Position numbers and translations under genes: made by a program. A stretch of 64,000 bases of DNA, taken from positions 1 to 64,000 of the forward strand of contig NZ_JAQMWP010000007.1 of the NCBI RefSeq assembly GCF_030403745.1, given 5' to 3'. Under the pieces are notes generated by a model. The model had not been told where the DNA came from, made no database searches, and saw only the letters and a program-made list of their open reading frames with translations. The DNA comes from Streptomyces sp. S.PB5. GTDB taxonomy: Bacteria; Actinomycetota; Actinomycetes; Streptomycetales; Streptomycetaceae. Below, in pieces: positions 32,634-43,308 of this stretch (its first letter is position 1; every line of letters starts with the position of its first letter).

Positions 32634-33397
32634 AGGCGTCGACGCATGGACGGGCCGGGTTCCCGCAGGCGCTCGCCTTCGAGTGGATCAAGTTCAGCAG
32701 CGTGCGTTCCCTGGTCGGGACGGTGTGCGCGACGGCCGTCGTGCCGGTGCTGGGCGCGGTGTTCGTGGCGGCGACGGGAAGCCTGCGGCCGGACGACACG
32801 GTGCTCGGCGGCAGCCTCAGCCTCACGGTGGTCGCCCAGGTACTCGCCGCCGTGGCGGGCGCGCTGCTGATCACCGGCGAGTACGGCACCGGCAGCATCC
32901 GTACGACCCTCGCCGCCAACCCCCGCCGCGGCACGGTACTGACCGCGAAGGCGACGCTGATCGCGGGCGTGACGTACACCGTCGCCCTGCCCTCCTGCAC
33001 CCTCGCGTACCTCGTCGGCGACGCGATGCTCGAAGACGGCCGGTACGCCCAAGGGCAGCCGTGGCCCGCCCTGTTCGGCATCGCCGCCGCCTTCTCCGTG
33101 GCCGCGCTGCTCGGCCTGGCGGCCGGCACCCTCGTACGGCACTCCGCGGGCGCCGTGACCTGTGTCGTCGGCCTGCTGCTCCTGCCCTCCCTCCTCGGCC
33201 CGCTCCTCGGCGACGCCCGGCGCTGGATCACCGGCGCCTCGCCGACGGCGGCCCTGCAGAAACTCACGCAGACCTCGGACGCCACGGCGGAGACGGCCGG
33301 CAGCCTGGGCCCCTGGCCGTCCCTGCTGCTGGTCATGGCCTCCACCGCTGTGCTGCTCCTGCTCGCGGTCGCGGTGCTGCGCAGGCGGGACGCATGA
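32630..33397 (+). CDS. ABC transporter permease (ABC-2 type)
   Basis: 255 residues with six predicted membrane helices (e.g. LAAVAGALLITGEYGTGSIR and VVGLLLLPSLLGPLLG). The EYGTGSIRTTLAANP segment is typical of ABC-2-type permeases of actinobacterial two-gene exporters. Coupled by ATGA to the ATPase. Substrate unknown. The end is followed 31 bp later by a secreted esterase gene that may be cotranscribed. Confidence 0.85.
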   Translation: MKASTHGRAGFPQALAFEWIKFSSVRSLVGTVCATAVVPVLGAVFVAATGSLRPDDTVLGGSLSLTVVAQVLAAVAGALLITGEYGTGSIRTTLAANPRRGTVLTAKATLIAGVTYTVALPSCTLAYLVGDAMLEDGRYAQGQPWPALFGIAAAFSVAALLGLAAGTLVRHSAGAVTCVVGLLLLPSLLGPLLGDARRWITGASPTAALQKLTQTSDATAETAGSLGPWPSLLLVMASTAVLLLLAVAVLRRRDA

Positions 33398-33428
33398 CAA
33401 CTACCGTCGTACGAAAGGAGACTTCGTC

Positions 33429-34538
33429 ATGCCGTGCAGCCGCACACGCATGTGCCTGCTGGTCGTCCTGTTGATCGCGGACCTCCTGCTGGCGGCCGGG
33501 GTGTCCCGCGCGCAGGCCGACGGAGGCGGCACCGGCGGCGCCCGGATCACCACCGAGCAACAGGTCGGTGAGCGGCTGGTCGACCTCACCGTCGACTCGC
33601 CCGCCCTGGGCCGCACCGCGAAGGTCCGGCTGCTCACACCGGACGGCTGGCGGGACCGGCGGCCGGGGCAGAGCTGGCCGACGCTGTATGTGTGGGTCGG
33701 CGGCGACGGCAACCACAAGGCGTGGACCGAGGACTACGACTCGGGGATCCAGGATCTGCCCCGACTGCGCGATGTGCTGGTCGTGATGGCGGAGATGCCG
33801 TTGTTCGGCTTCTACACCGACTGGTTCAACGGCGGCCGGGGCGGACCGCCGGCCGTGGAGACCTTCCATCTCCACGAGGTGCGTCCGCTCCTGGAACGCC
33901 ACTACGGAGCCGGGACCCGGCGCGCGGCCGCGGGGGAGTCACAAGGCGGGTTCGGCGCGTTGTCGTACGCGGCCCGCCACCCGGGCCTGTTCCGGGCCGC
34001 GGCCAGTTACAGCGGCTTCGTGCATCCACTGCAACACCCGCACGCGATCCGGGCGGCGATGACGTACCTGGGCCTGGACTGGCGGGCGTTGTGGGGCGAT
34101 CCGGTCGCTCAGCGCTCCAACTGGCGGGCGCACGACCCCTATTACCTGGCCGACCGCCTGCGCACCACACCGGTGTACCTCTCCAGCGGAGACGGAACGG
34201 CCGGCGTGCTCGACCCGCCCGGCACGGAGCCGGACCCGGAGATCCCCGGGCTGGAGGATCCGGCCGACCCGTTCCCCGACGACGCGATCTCTCCGACGGA
34301 GACGCTCATGCACCGCGAGTCCCGTGCCCTGGCCGACCGCTTGACCGCCGCCGGCACGCCGGTGACGACACACTTCTACGCAGGTACGCACTCCCCGCCG
34401 TACTGGGTACGGGAGTTCCGCCGCTCACTGCCGATGCTGCTGGATGCGCTGCACGGCGGGTGCGTGGCCGGCACGAAGGGGAGTCTGCCACCGGACGGTA
34501 CTCCAGGGCCGGTCAGCCGCCGCTCGCCCCAGACGTGA
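33429..34538 (+). CDS. Secreted alpha/beta-hydrolase, esterase D/antigen 85-like
   Basis: 369 residues. There is a signal peptide at about 1-29 (LLVVLLIADLLLAAGVSRAQA). The fold has an oxyanion region YVWVGGDGNHKAW, the nucleophile Ser in AGESQGGFGA, and His in YAGTHSPPYW near the end, with acidic candidates between. This fits the esterase PF00756 family, extracytoplasmic hydrolases or acyltransferases. AAAGGAG supports ATG 33429. The C-terminal tail of about 35 residues is low-complexity. Confidence 0.82.
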   Translation: MPCSRTRMCLLVVLLIADLLLAAGVSRAQADGGGTGGARITTEQQVGERLVDLTVDSPALGRTAKVRLLTPDGWRDRRPGQSWPTLYVWVGGDGNHKAWTEDYDSGIQDLPRLRDVLVVMAEMPLFGFYTDWFNGGRGGPPAVETFHLHEVRPLLERHYGAGTRRAAAGESQGGFGALSYAARHPGLFRAAASYSGFVHPLQHPHAIRAAMTYLGLDWRALWGDPVAQRSNWRAHDPYYLADRLRTTPVYLSSGDGTAGVLDPPGTEPDPEIPGLEDPADPFPDDAISPTETLMHRESRALADRLTAAGTPVTTHFYAGTHSPPYWVREFRRSLPMLLDALHGGCVAGTKGSLPPDGTPGPVSRRSPQT

Positions 34539-34591
34539 CACCCGCTCCAGGCGAGTGTCCGTCGCCCCCCACCCGTCTGCACCGCCCCACG

Positions 34592-36904
34592 TCAGGAATG
34601 CCGTCCGGCCCGGTCCGCGAGCATCCGCCCCGGTGCCGTCGAGCGCAGGTGGAGCAGCAGACGGGTTCGGTAGGGGACGTGCCGGCGTAGTGCTCTCTCG
34701 ATCGCGTCGCAGTCCGCCCACGCGGCGTCGGCGGCCGTGGAGTCGGGATCGCGGCCCGCGTAGTGGACCTCGTTGACCAGGGCGGCCAGCGCCGTCAGGC
34801 GTCGGCCCGTCGTGGCGTCCATGTGCCGGGCGCCGAAGGCGGCGATCTCCTCGGCAGTTCGGGTTCCCGTGGCCGGGAGGCCGATCTCGGTGAGGCGTTC
34901 GGTGATCCGCTGCCAGGCGCCGAGGAGCCTGCGTCGGCTGTCGGGGTCGTCGCGGAGCCGGCGGCTGCCGGTGCGGGGGGCCCGGAGCGCGTACAGCACG
35001 TAGGCGGTGGCGAGCAGCAGGAGCAGGGCCAGGGCGGCGACGACGCCGACGGGCACGGGGAGGGCGGGGGTGGCAGGCGACGCGGCAGCGGGGGCTCCCG
35101 TGGCGGGGTCCGTCGTGCGCGGGCGCGTCGACGGGCGGGTGCCCTCGGTGATCTTCTCGGCCGCCTTCTCGCCTCCCTCGGGGACGTCGGTGCTGCCCGG
35201 CGTGGCCTCGCGCGGGGTCGGATCGAACCGCACCCAGCCGACGTCCGCGAACCGCACCTCCGGCCAGGCCAGCACATCCCGTCCCTGTACCTGCCAGGCA
35301 CCCGGACCCGTGCGGGTGCCGGGGCCGAAACCCACCGCCACGCGCGTGGGGAGCCCCAGAGTGCGAGCCAGGACCGCGAACGACGCGGCGAACTGCTCGG
35401 AGGTCCCGTGCCCGCCCTCCGTCAGGAAGAACTCCAGGCTCCGGTACGTGTGACCGGGCACCGCGTCGGGGTCGAACCGGTGGTTCTGGCGCAGCCATTG
35501 AGCCAGCCGCGCCGCCCGCTCGTACGGGGACCCGGCGCCGGCGGTCGCCTGCTCGGCCAGCTTCCTGAACGACCGCACGGCCGGGATCGGCCGCCCGGCA
35601 GCGTCGACGTCGGGCAGCGCCACCAGCGTGGGGTCGTCGGCCGCCGACGCGGACCGCAGCCGGCGGGCGTCGGGCTCGGGGACGTGCGAGGTCGCGGTGT
35701 AGGTGAAGCCGGACGGCACCGCGCGTCCCGTGGACAGCACCGCGCTGTCCGGATCGACCGACAGGGAGGTGCCCGCGGGCGCGTCCACCTGCGAGGGCCG
35801 GTCGGCGACGGGCAGCCAGATCCCGGGCAGCGACTGCACGGTGACGCGCTGTCGGACCTCCTTGGTACGGCCCGGCTCCACTCCCGCCTCGGCGGGGACC
35901 CGGCCCCCGGATCGCAGCAGTTCCGCGCTGCTGGTCCAGGTCGTTCCGTCGTAGGTGTCGAGGACCGCCAGACGGTAGTTCCCGGGCGCCGCCGCACCCG
36001 AGGTCCGTACGGTGAACACCTTGTCGTCGGCGTTGCGGGTCCAGGCCGCGACCTGGTCCAGCGGGCTGACCGACTCCGGCCGCGTGGTCGGCGGGGTGAC
36101 GGCCTCCCGCAGGTCGTGGGGGGCGCCGACGCCGGGCAGCCGCGGACCCAGCAGCGCCGCGACGAGCGCGAGCGCGGCCACCAGGGGCAGCCGCAGCGCC
36201 AGGGCCCGCAGCGGGAGCCGGGTCCGGGAACGCAGCAGTACCAGCAGGGCCGTCGCCCCGGCCAGGACGCCGACGGCCGGGTAGGACGGCCCCGTGCCGT
36301 CCGCGCCGAGAACCAGCGGGAAGCCGAACGCGAGGAGCGGCGGCAGGGCCGGCAGCAGCGGGGCGCGGGTGCGCAGGGCGAGTTCCGCGGAGGCGAAGGC
36401 GGCCGTCCACACGACGGCGTGCGGCAGCACCAGCAGCTCGGGATCGCCGGGCGCGGGCAGGACGACGGAGAGCAGGACGTGCGGGGCGTCGAGCAGCGAG
36501 GACCACGCGGCGCGCAGCGCGGGGCCGCCGGGCAGCCCGCCGTTGGTCCCGCGGAACAGGGTGGCGCTGACGGCGACCGCCCAGGCGACGACGGTCAGCA
36601 CGGCGGAGGGCCAGAGCGCGGGCGTGCGGCGGCCCGCGCCGCCGGTTCCGGGCCGGGCGCCGAGCAGACCCGACAGCACCGTCGGGACGAGTACGGCCAC
36701 CACCAGCACCGGAAGCAGCTCGGACGGCGGGAAGACCCGGGCGAACCCGTACCCGGCGGCCCCCGACAGGACCGCCACCGGGAGCAGGGACCACAACCGC
36801 CGGGAACGGCTCAACTCCCGGACGGAGTCGTGCACTTCAGTGACCTGGGCCTGCTCGGCCACGGGTGCCCGAGGGGCTTTTGCCAGGCGGGTGGGTGCGC
36901 TCAT
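34592..36904 (-). CDS. TgpA-like membrane protein with degenerate transglutaminase domain
   Basis: 770 residues. About six N-terminal helices (DUF3488-like) occupy about 35-250, an extracytoplasmic transglutaminase-like domain about 430-565, one helix about 600-625 (VGVVAALALLLLLATAYVLY) and a C-terminal helical domain. The usual catalytic Cys is Ser502 (GTSEQFAASF) and the catalytic His is Leu545 (DVLAWPEV); only Asp561 (FDPTP) remains. It is probably a non-catalytic binding domain. It is the last gene of a coupled operon with DUF58, MoxR and an FN3 protein, and its ATG overlaps the DUF58 stop. Confidence 0.85.
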   Translation of the reverse strand: MSAPTRLAKAPRAPVAEQAQVTEVHDSVRELSRSRRLWSLLPVAVLSGAAGYGFARVFPPSELLPVLVVAVLVPTVLSGLLGARPGTGGAGRRTPALWPSAVLTVVAWAVAVSATLFRGTNGGLPGGPALRAAWSSLLDAPHVLLSVVLPAPGDPELLVLPHAVVWTAAFASAELALRTRAPLLPALPPLLAFGFPLVLGADGTGPSYPAVGVLAGATALLVLLRSRTRLPLRALALRLPLVAALALVAALLGPRLPGVGAPHDLREAVTPPTTRPESVSPLDQVAAWTRNADDKVFTVRTSGAAAPGNYRLAVLDTYDGTTWTSSAELLRSGGRVPAEAGVEPGRTKEVRQRVTVQSLPGIWLPVADRPSQVDAPAGTSLSVDPDSAVLSTGRAVPSGFTYTATSHVPEPDARRLRSASAADDPTLVALPDVDAAGRPIPAVRSFRKLAEQATAGAGSPYERAARLAQWLRQNHRFDPDAVPGHTYRSLEFFLTEGGHGTSEQFAASFAVLARTLGLPTRVAVGFGPGTRTGPGAWQVQGRDVLAWPEVRFADVGWVRFDPTPREATPGSTDVPEGGEKAAEKITEGTRPSTRPRTTDPATGAPAAASPATPALPVPVGVVAALALLLLLATAYVLYALRAPRTGSRRLRDDPDSRRRLLGAWQRITERLTEIGLPATGTRTAEEIAAFGARHMDATTGRRLTALAALVNEVHYAGRDPDSTAADAAWADCDAIERALRRHVPYRTRLLLHLRSTAPGRMLADRAGRHS

Positions 36905-38051
36905 CGGGGGGCCTCCGCGCGCCAGACGGCCGCCAGCTCCTCCAGCGACGCGACGCGTGTCTCCCAGACACCGACGACGGGTTCGGCTCCCGTCGCGGCG
37001 CCCGCACGCAGCACGATCACCCCGTCGAAGCGGTGCCGCACCCGGCCGGCAGCGGCGCCGAGCCCCTCGGCCGCACCGGTTCCGCCGACCACGATCAGCG
37101 TCCCGCCGTCACGATGCCGCTCCAGGACGTCGAAGGCGACGGTCTCGGAGGGACCGTCCGACCGTGTGACCAGGGCCAGCCGGTCCAGCAGCGCCTCACC
37201 GTCCTCGCCCGAGCCCTTGGTGCGCAGGAGCGTCCCCACCCCGTCGAGCAGATGCACGGGAAGCCGGGAACGGGCGGCCGCGTACGCCAGGGACGCCGCG
37301 CAGTCCACGGCCAGTTCGAAGTCGTCCTGCGAGGCGTGGGCGTGCTCCCGGGTGTCGAGCACGAGCGTGGTGTGCGGCAGCGACGTGTCCGCGGGCTGAC
37401 GGACGATCAACTTGCCCGCGCGGGCCGTCGACCGCCAGTGCACCCGACGTAGATCGTCGCCGAACGCGTACTCGCGCACCGCGTGGAAGGCCGGCGACCC
37501 GTCGGCGGCGACGTCCGAGGCCGAGCCCTCCACCTGGTGCGACCGCCCGGCCGACAGCGCCGGAAGCGGACAGGTCCGGGGCCGCACGAGCAGCGTCTCC
37601 GAGCCGCCGTACGCGTGCCTCCGGCGCACCAGCCCCAGCGGATCGACGCGCTCCACCCGCAACGGCCCCACCGGCAGCGGACCGCGCCGGGAGGTCGGCA
37701 GCGGGTGGCGCAGCTCGTGTACGGCGCCGGGGCGCAACGGCGGTACGGTGACCGCGATCTCCAGGTCACCGCAGCGGTCCCCGGCGCTCAGGCCCCGCAG
37801 GGCGCGGTCCCCGGTGTTGGTCACGGTGACGACACTCTCGGCGGGCTCACCCCGGCCCACCTTGCGCGGCGCGATCCGCCGCTCGGCGCCGAGCCGGGGC
37901 CTCGGCAGGGCCCACAGCACGGCGACGGACACGGCGACCGCGAGCAGACCGGTCGTCCCGAGCGCTGCCGCCTCTCGGTACCCGAACGCATAGCCGACGC
38001 CGGTCAGGACCGCCCCGCCGCCTGCCGTGCCCCACCCCGTGCGAGTCAGCA

Positions 38052-38052
<1 letters not shown>
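36901..38052 (-). CDS. DUF58 domain protein, MoxR-associated
   Basis: 383 residues. Two N-terminal membrane helices (about 10-55), a beta-rich region, then the DUF58 core with REYAFGDDLRRVHWRSTARAG around 215-235. A vWA-like C-terminal domain follows (TTLVLDTREHAHAS, IVVGGTG). DUF58 proteins work with MoxR ATPases in assembly of cell-envelope complexes. It overlaps MoxR by one base (TGATG) and the TgpA-like gene by four. Confidence 0.9.
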
Positions 38053-39028
<976 letters not shown>

Positions 39029-39032
<4 letters not shown>

Positions 39033-41329
39033 GTGCAGTCCCAGATGTCGGGGTCGAGGCGGGAGTCGAGGTAGATGTCGGCGACGTAGCCCTTGATGAC
39101 GTCGCCCGCGTTGTTGCGGTAGGTGATCTTGCCCCAGACATTGCTGGTGACACCGGTGTAGGAATGCGTCACGGTCTTGCCCTGAGCCTTGCAGTGGACG
39201 GTGACCTCGGGGGACGACATTCCGGGGATCGAGCCCACCCTGTCCTGAACCGGGACCGGGTTCGGGTTGCTGACGATGTAGAGGTCGTCCTCGTCGTTGT
39301 CGTTGTGGACGATGTTCTTGACCTTGTCCGGCGGGGTCAGATCCAAGGTCCCCTTCGCCGGAGTGCCCGACCCCGCGGCGTTGCTCGCCGCCACCGACAC
39401 CTCGTACTGCTTGTTGTTCTCCAGACCGGTGTAGACGTGGGTGGTCTCGGTGGTCCGCTCCGTCCCGCCGGGCCCGTCGATCGTGTACGTCACCCCGGCG
39501 TCGGCGCCCTGCGGTGGCTGCCAGGTCACGGTAGCGCCGTGGCCACCCGGGGCGAGCGTCATGGTCAGCTGCTCGGGCGCCCCCGGTACGAGACAGGGCC
39601 GCGCGGGAGCCGAGGGCGCGGACGACTTGCTCGGCGCGCCGCCGGCGTACTCGGCGACGACGGTGAAGCTGTACTGCTGGTCGCACGACCCGCCCCTGAC
39701 CTCGAACTCGAACGGGCCGTCGGGGCCGACCGAGTCCGGGGTGACGATCTGGTCCGACGCCGGCTCCTGGAGGACATAGCGCCGCGGGGTCGCGCCCGAC
39801 GCGGCGGCGAAGGTGATCCGGATGACGCCCGCGCCGGACTGCGCCTGCGGCGTCCCCGGCGCGCCGGGTTCCGGGCAGCCGGGCTTCCACTCGGCGTCGC
39901 AGTCCGGGGTGGGATCGGGGCCGGGACCTGGCCGTGTCGTGCCTGGCCCGGGGCCCGTACCCGTGCCGGGCCCGGGTGTCGTCCCCGGGCTCGGGCCGAC
40001 GCCCGGCGCACCCGGGTCGCCGGCCGACGGGGTCGCGCCCGGCGGGACGCCACTGCCGCTGTCCGGCCCGTCGCCGGGCTCGTGCGCGCCGGGTGTACCG
40101 GAGGAGGGCGCATCCTCCTCGTACTTGATGATGGGGGTGACCTTGCCGCTTGTGTCGATCACCGCGGCGGCGGCGGAGTCCTCGTCGTTCGCCCACAACA
40201 GGCCGTCGCGTACGAAGAGTTCGAGCTCGCCCGCCCCTTGGGTGATCTGCACCGGTTCGGCGGTGGAGGCGGTGGAGGTGTCGTACGTCAGCAGCCGGCC
40301 CGTGGACTCGTCGGGCACGTAGACCCGCTTGCCGAGCACCTGGGGTGCTCCCGCAGCGGTGCCGTCCAGGGGCAGCCGGGCGTTGACGACGTGCCCGCCG
40401 CGGACGTCCAGCAGGACCAGGACTCCGGTGTCGGCGGCCAGCACCGGCACCGTGCTCCCGTCGGTGGCGGTGGGCACCAGGACGTCGTCCGAGTCCTCGA
40501 CGGTGGCGCCGAGTTCGAAGGTCTGGCGTACACCGTCCGCCGTCAGCACCTGCACCGTGGCGGCCGTCCGGTCGGTGACCACGGGCAGTCCGTCGGCCAG
40601 GGTCAGCGCCAGATCATGACCGGCCTCGGCCACCCGGACCGCCGGGTGCCGGCGCCCCTCGACGAACGGTACGACGGTGCCCTTGCCCGGCAGCGGCACC
40701 CACAGCGTGCCCGCCCGGTCCACGACGGCGGCTCCCGGCTCTCCGTCCAGCCGTACGGCCGGTCCCCTGGGCGTGGTCAGCACCGGATCGATCTGCTGGA
40801 CGGTGGCCCGCGCCGGGTCGACGACATAAGCGCGGGAGCCGCCGGAGAGCAGACGCAGACCGGACTCGCCGTGGTCCGTGGACTGTTCGGCCGTCAACTG
40901 GGACGGATCGAGCCGTACGACCGTGCCGGTGCTCTCGTCGAGTACGAGCGTGGTGTCGCCGTCCCGCGCGACCGAGACGGGGTGGCCCTCGGTCCCGGAC
41001 GGCAGGACGACCCTGCCGTCCACGTCACCCGTGAGCCCATGGACATGGGCGACCTCGCCCCGCTCACTGGTGGACAGCCAGGCACCGATGTCGGCGAGCT
41101 CGGGAGCGGTGCCGGAGGCGCCGCCGCCGACGGCGAGCGACGTGCCGATGAGCGCGCCGACGGCGCCGATCGCGAGGTAACCGGTGACACGGTCGCGGGT
41201 GGGCCGCACCTTCGCCCAGACGCCGGTGGCCAGTTCCGCACACCGTCGCCGGACCTGCCTGCCGACGCCCTTGGTGCTCTCGGCGGGGCTGTGCGGTCGC
41301 ACGACGGGAGTACGGCGATCCCGAGACAT
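39029..41329 (-). CDS. Large extracytoplasmic propeller plus fibronectin type III protein
   Basis: 766 residues from ATG 41329 (GGGGAG upstream; a TTG 24 bp earlier is rejected). A basic cytoplasmic tail is followed by one membrane anchor (YLAIGAVGALIGTSLAVGGG). A roughly 330-residue repeat region with VLDESTGTVVRLD and LVLLDVRGG motifs resembles a beta-propeller. Then come a Pro/Gly/Thr-rich linker and two FN3-like domains (WQPPQGADAGVTYTI, TYTGLENNKQYEVSVAASN). Heads the MoxR/DUF58/TgpA-like operon and is presumably what that machinery acts on or with at the cell surface. Confidence 0.82.
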
Positions 41330-41408
41330 CACATGCTCCCCGTTGAGACTCAACTTTTCCTGGAGAAAGGGTAGTTGACGGGACCATGGCTGTCGGTGCC
41401 GAGGCGGA

Positions 41409-42398
41409 CTATGGCCAGTTGTGGTCGCTGACGGGGGAGAGGGCGGAGCGCGTCTGGATCTTCGACGCGGAGAAACCGTACCGGTTGAAGGCCGCCCCGC
41501 TCGGGACCCGGCGGTAGCCGGACCAGGCGTCCCAGACGTAGACCTCGGTACCGCCGGCCGTCCTGGCCAGGAAGGCGTCGGTCAACTCGTAGGCCGCGGC
41601 CCAGCCGCACTCCGCGAAGACGCCGTCGTCGACGACGGTGACGGCGTCCCAGGTGTCCCACAGGTTGAAGTAGATGGTCGCGTTGGGGACGAAGTAGAGG
41701 CTGCCGCCCGGGCCGACCAGGTACACGCGCTGGTGGGTGGGCGTCTTCAACCGCTGTCCCGGGCGCGGGCAGTCGTCGGCGCGGGATCCCGGCGGCCGGG
41801 ACGCGTCCTGCGGGGGCGCCGCCGATCGGCTTCCGCCGGGTCTCAGCAGCGTCGGGAGGGATTCTGCGGCCGGTTCGGAATCCGTGTCCCAGAGCGTCGC
41901 TCCGAGGAGGAGGGCGAGGGTGAGGGTGAGGGCGAGGACGCCAAGACCGGGAAGCAGTCGGGGCCTGCGGCGCCTCGACGAGGGCGGGGCGGTGGGCGGG
42001 GGCGGGCCCGGTTCTGGGGCGTCGTTCTGGCCGGGGCGTGCATCGGGCACGGCATACGGGGCCGTAGCCGTACCCGTATGCGTGTCCGCATCCGCATCCG
42101 CATCCGTACCCGTATCCGCGTGCGTGTCGCCTTCGCCGTCGCGTGCGGCGTCCGCGAGTGCCCAGAGTCGGTGTAATCGACGCAGTTCCTCCGGTGACGC
42201 TCCGCAGGCCGTGGCGAAGTGATGGGCGGCTCCGTAGTCCTGCGGGACGTACGAGCCGGAGCAGTACCGATGGAGGCTGGAGCTGCTGATCCCGGTCCTG
42301 CGGGCCAACGCCCCGTAGCTGAGCCCCGCCCGTTCCCTGAGCGCCCGCAGACAGGCCGCGAACTCGTTGAACTCCGCGGGTTGCGCCCCCATGCCCAT
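41409..42398 (-). CDS. Membrane-anchored XRE regulator with extracytoplasmic sensor-like domain
   Basis: 329 residues. The XRE HTH lies at about 11-55 (SYGALARRTGISSSSLHRYC), an acidic Asp/Thr repeat linker at about 86-115, an Arg/Pro stop-transfer and single membrane helix at about 149-169, and an outside domain at 210-329. That domain begins CPRPGQRLKTPTHQRVYLVG, has a second Cys at 264 and ends SKIQTRS...W. It is homologous to the secreted protein encoded divergently at 42686. ATG 42392, two codons in, has better ribosome-site spacing and is the alternative start. Likely senses or binds outside the cell and regulates DNA directly. No family name recognised. Confidence 0.75.
   Translation of the reverse strand: MGMGAQPAEFNEFAACLRALRERAGLSYGALARRTGISSSSLHRYCSGSYVPQDYGAAHHFATACGASPEELRRLHRLWALADAARDGEGDTHADTGTDADADADTHTGTATAPYAVPDARPGQNDAPEPGPPPPTAPPSSRRRRPRLLPGLGVLALTLTLALLLGATLWDTDSEPAAESLPTLLRPGGSRSAAPPQDASRPPGSRADDCPRPGQRLKTPTHQRVYLVGPGGSLYFVPNATIYFNLWDTWDAVTVVDDGVFAECGWAAAYELTDAFLARTAGGTEVYVWDAWSGYRRVPSGAAFNRYGFSASKIQTRSALSPVSDHNWP
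42067..42126. repeat. Hexamer tandem repeat within the membrane XRE gene
   Basis: About ten imperfect 6-base units (GTACCC, GTATGC, GTGTCC, GCATCC three times, GTACCC, GTATCC) encode the DADADADTHTGT linker. Because the unit is six bases, length changes keep the frame and vary only the linker length. Confidence 0.6.
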
Positions 42399-42685
42399 CC
42401 CTCTTGTTCCCCCTTGATCCCCCGGGCCCTCACCACTGCCCCGTCCCACCGGCGTCCCAACAGGTCGGCCAAAGCACAAGGTCCCCACGCGTCTCGGCGT
42501 CCCAGCATCCCACCGGTCGCGGATTCCTTGCCAGCCGCCGAGGCCCGCTGCCAGCGTCGGCAGCCCTCGGGGGACGGCCCGGCACTCCAGGCCCGGCCGG
42601 CTCACCGGTACCGGCGGGTAGCCGGGGTGCCGGGCCGCACACCCGAGGGACACCCATCACGCTCCACATCAAGGAGGACCAACTC

Positions 42686-43213
42686 GTGAATCGCCTACGT
42701 CGCACCTGCCTCGCCCTGACCGTCGCACTCGGCCTGCCTCTGGCCACCGCCGGCGTCTCGACCGCCGCCGCCGCGAACACCGCGTCGGCGCAGGCCACTT
42801 CCCAGTCCCCGACGGCCGCGGCCGCCTGCCCGGGAGAGGGCCAGCGGGTCAAGAAGGCATCCGAGTCCAGGGTCTACATCGTCGGTCCGAACCTGGTCGG
42901 CGACTCGGCCAGCGATCTGTACTACATCCCCAGCGCTACCGACTACTTGAACCTGTACGGCACTTGGGACGGCATCATCACCCTGCCGGACAGGGAGTTC
43001 AACACGTGCTTCTTCAACGGCTCCACAGATCTGACCAACGCCCAACTGGCCAAGGCGTCGAACACCGCGGCTGTCTACATCTGGGTCGGTGAGCTCGAGG
43101 CGTACTTCCAGATCCGGGACTGGAACACCTTCACGAACAAGTACCACTTCGACCCGTCGAAGATCGGGCCCGTGGTGACGAACAGGCACTTCTCCTCTCG
43201 GTACTGGTCCTAA
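42686..43213 (+). CDS. Secreted protein sharing the sensor-like domain of the divergent XRE protein
   Basis: 175 residues from GTG 42686 with AAGGAGG at 42671-42677. The signal peptide spans about 1-28 (LALTVALGLPLATAGVSTAA). The mature domain starts CPGEGQRVKKASESRVYIVG and aligns along its length with residues 210-329 of the 41409-42398 product. Shared features are RVYxVGP, LYxxP, YxNLxxTWD, two Cys (48 and 108), LTxAxLA, VYxW, FxxYxF, SKI and a terminal Trp. The two Cys likely form a disulfide. A terminator follows. Function unknown; a ligand, decoy or partner of the membrane XRE protein is inferred. Confidence 0.75.
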   Translation: MNRLRRTCLALTVALGLPLATAGVSTAAAANTASAQATSQSPTAAAACPGEGQRVKKASESRVYIVGPNLVGDSASDLYYIPSATDYLNLYGTWDGIITLPDREFNTCFFNGSTDLTNAQLAKASNTAAVYIWVGELEAYFQIRDWNTFTNKYHFDPSKIGPVVTNRHFSSRYWS

Positions 43214-43222
43214 GAGGACACT

Positions 43223-43250
43223 CGGGCACCTCCTGACGGGGAGGTGCCCG
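43223..43250 (+). terminator. Terminator after the secreted-domain gene
   Basis: CGGGCACCTCC (43223-43233) pairs exactly with GGAGGTGCCCG (43240-43250) around a 6-base loop, 10 bp after the stop codon. Confidence 0.75.
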
Positions 43251-43308
43251 ATGCCGGCCAGGGAAACCAGTGGCATTTCCACGGACCGGCCTCATAGGTT
43301 GTGCGCTC

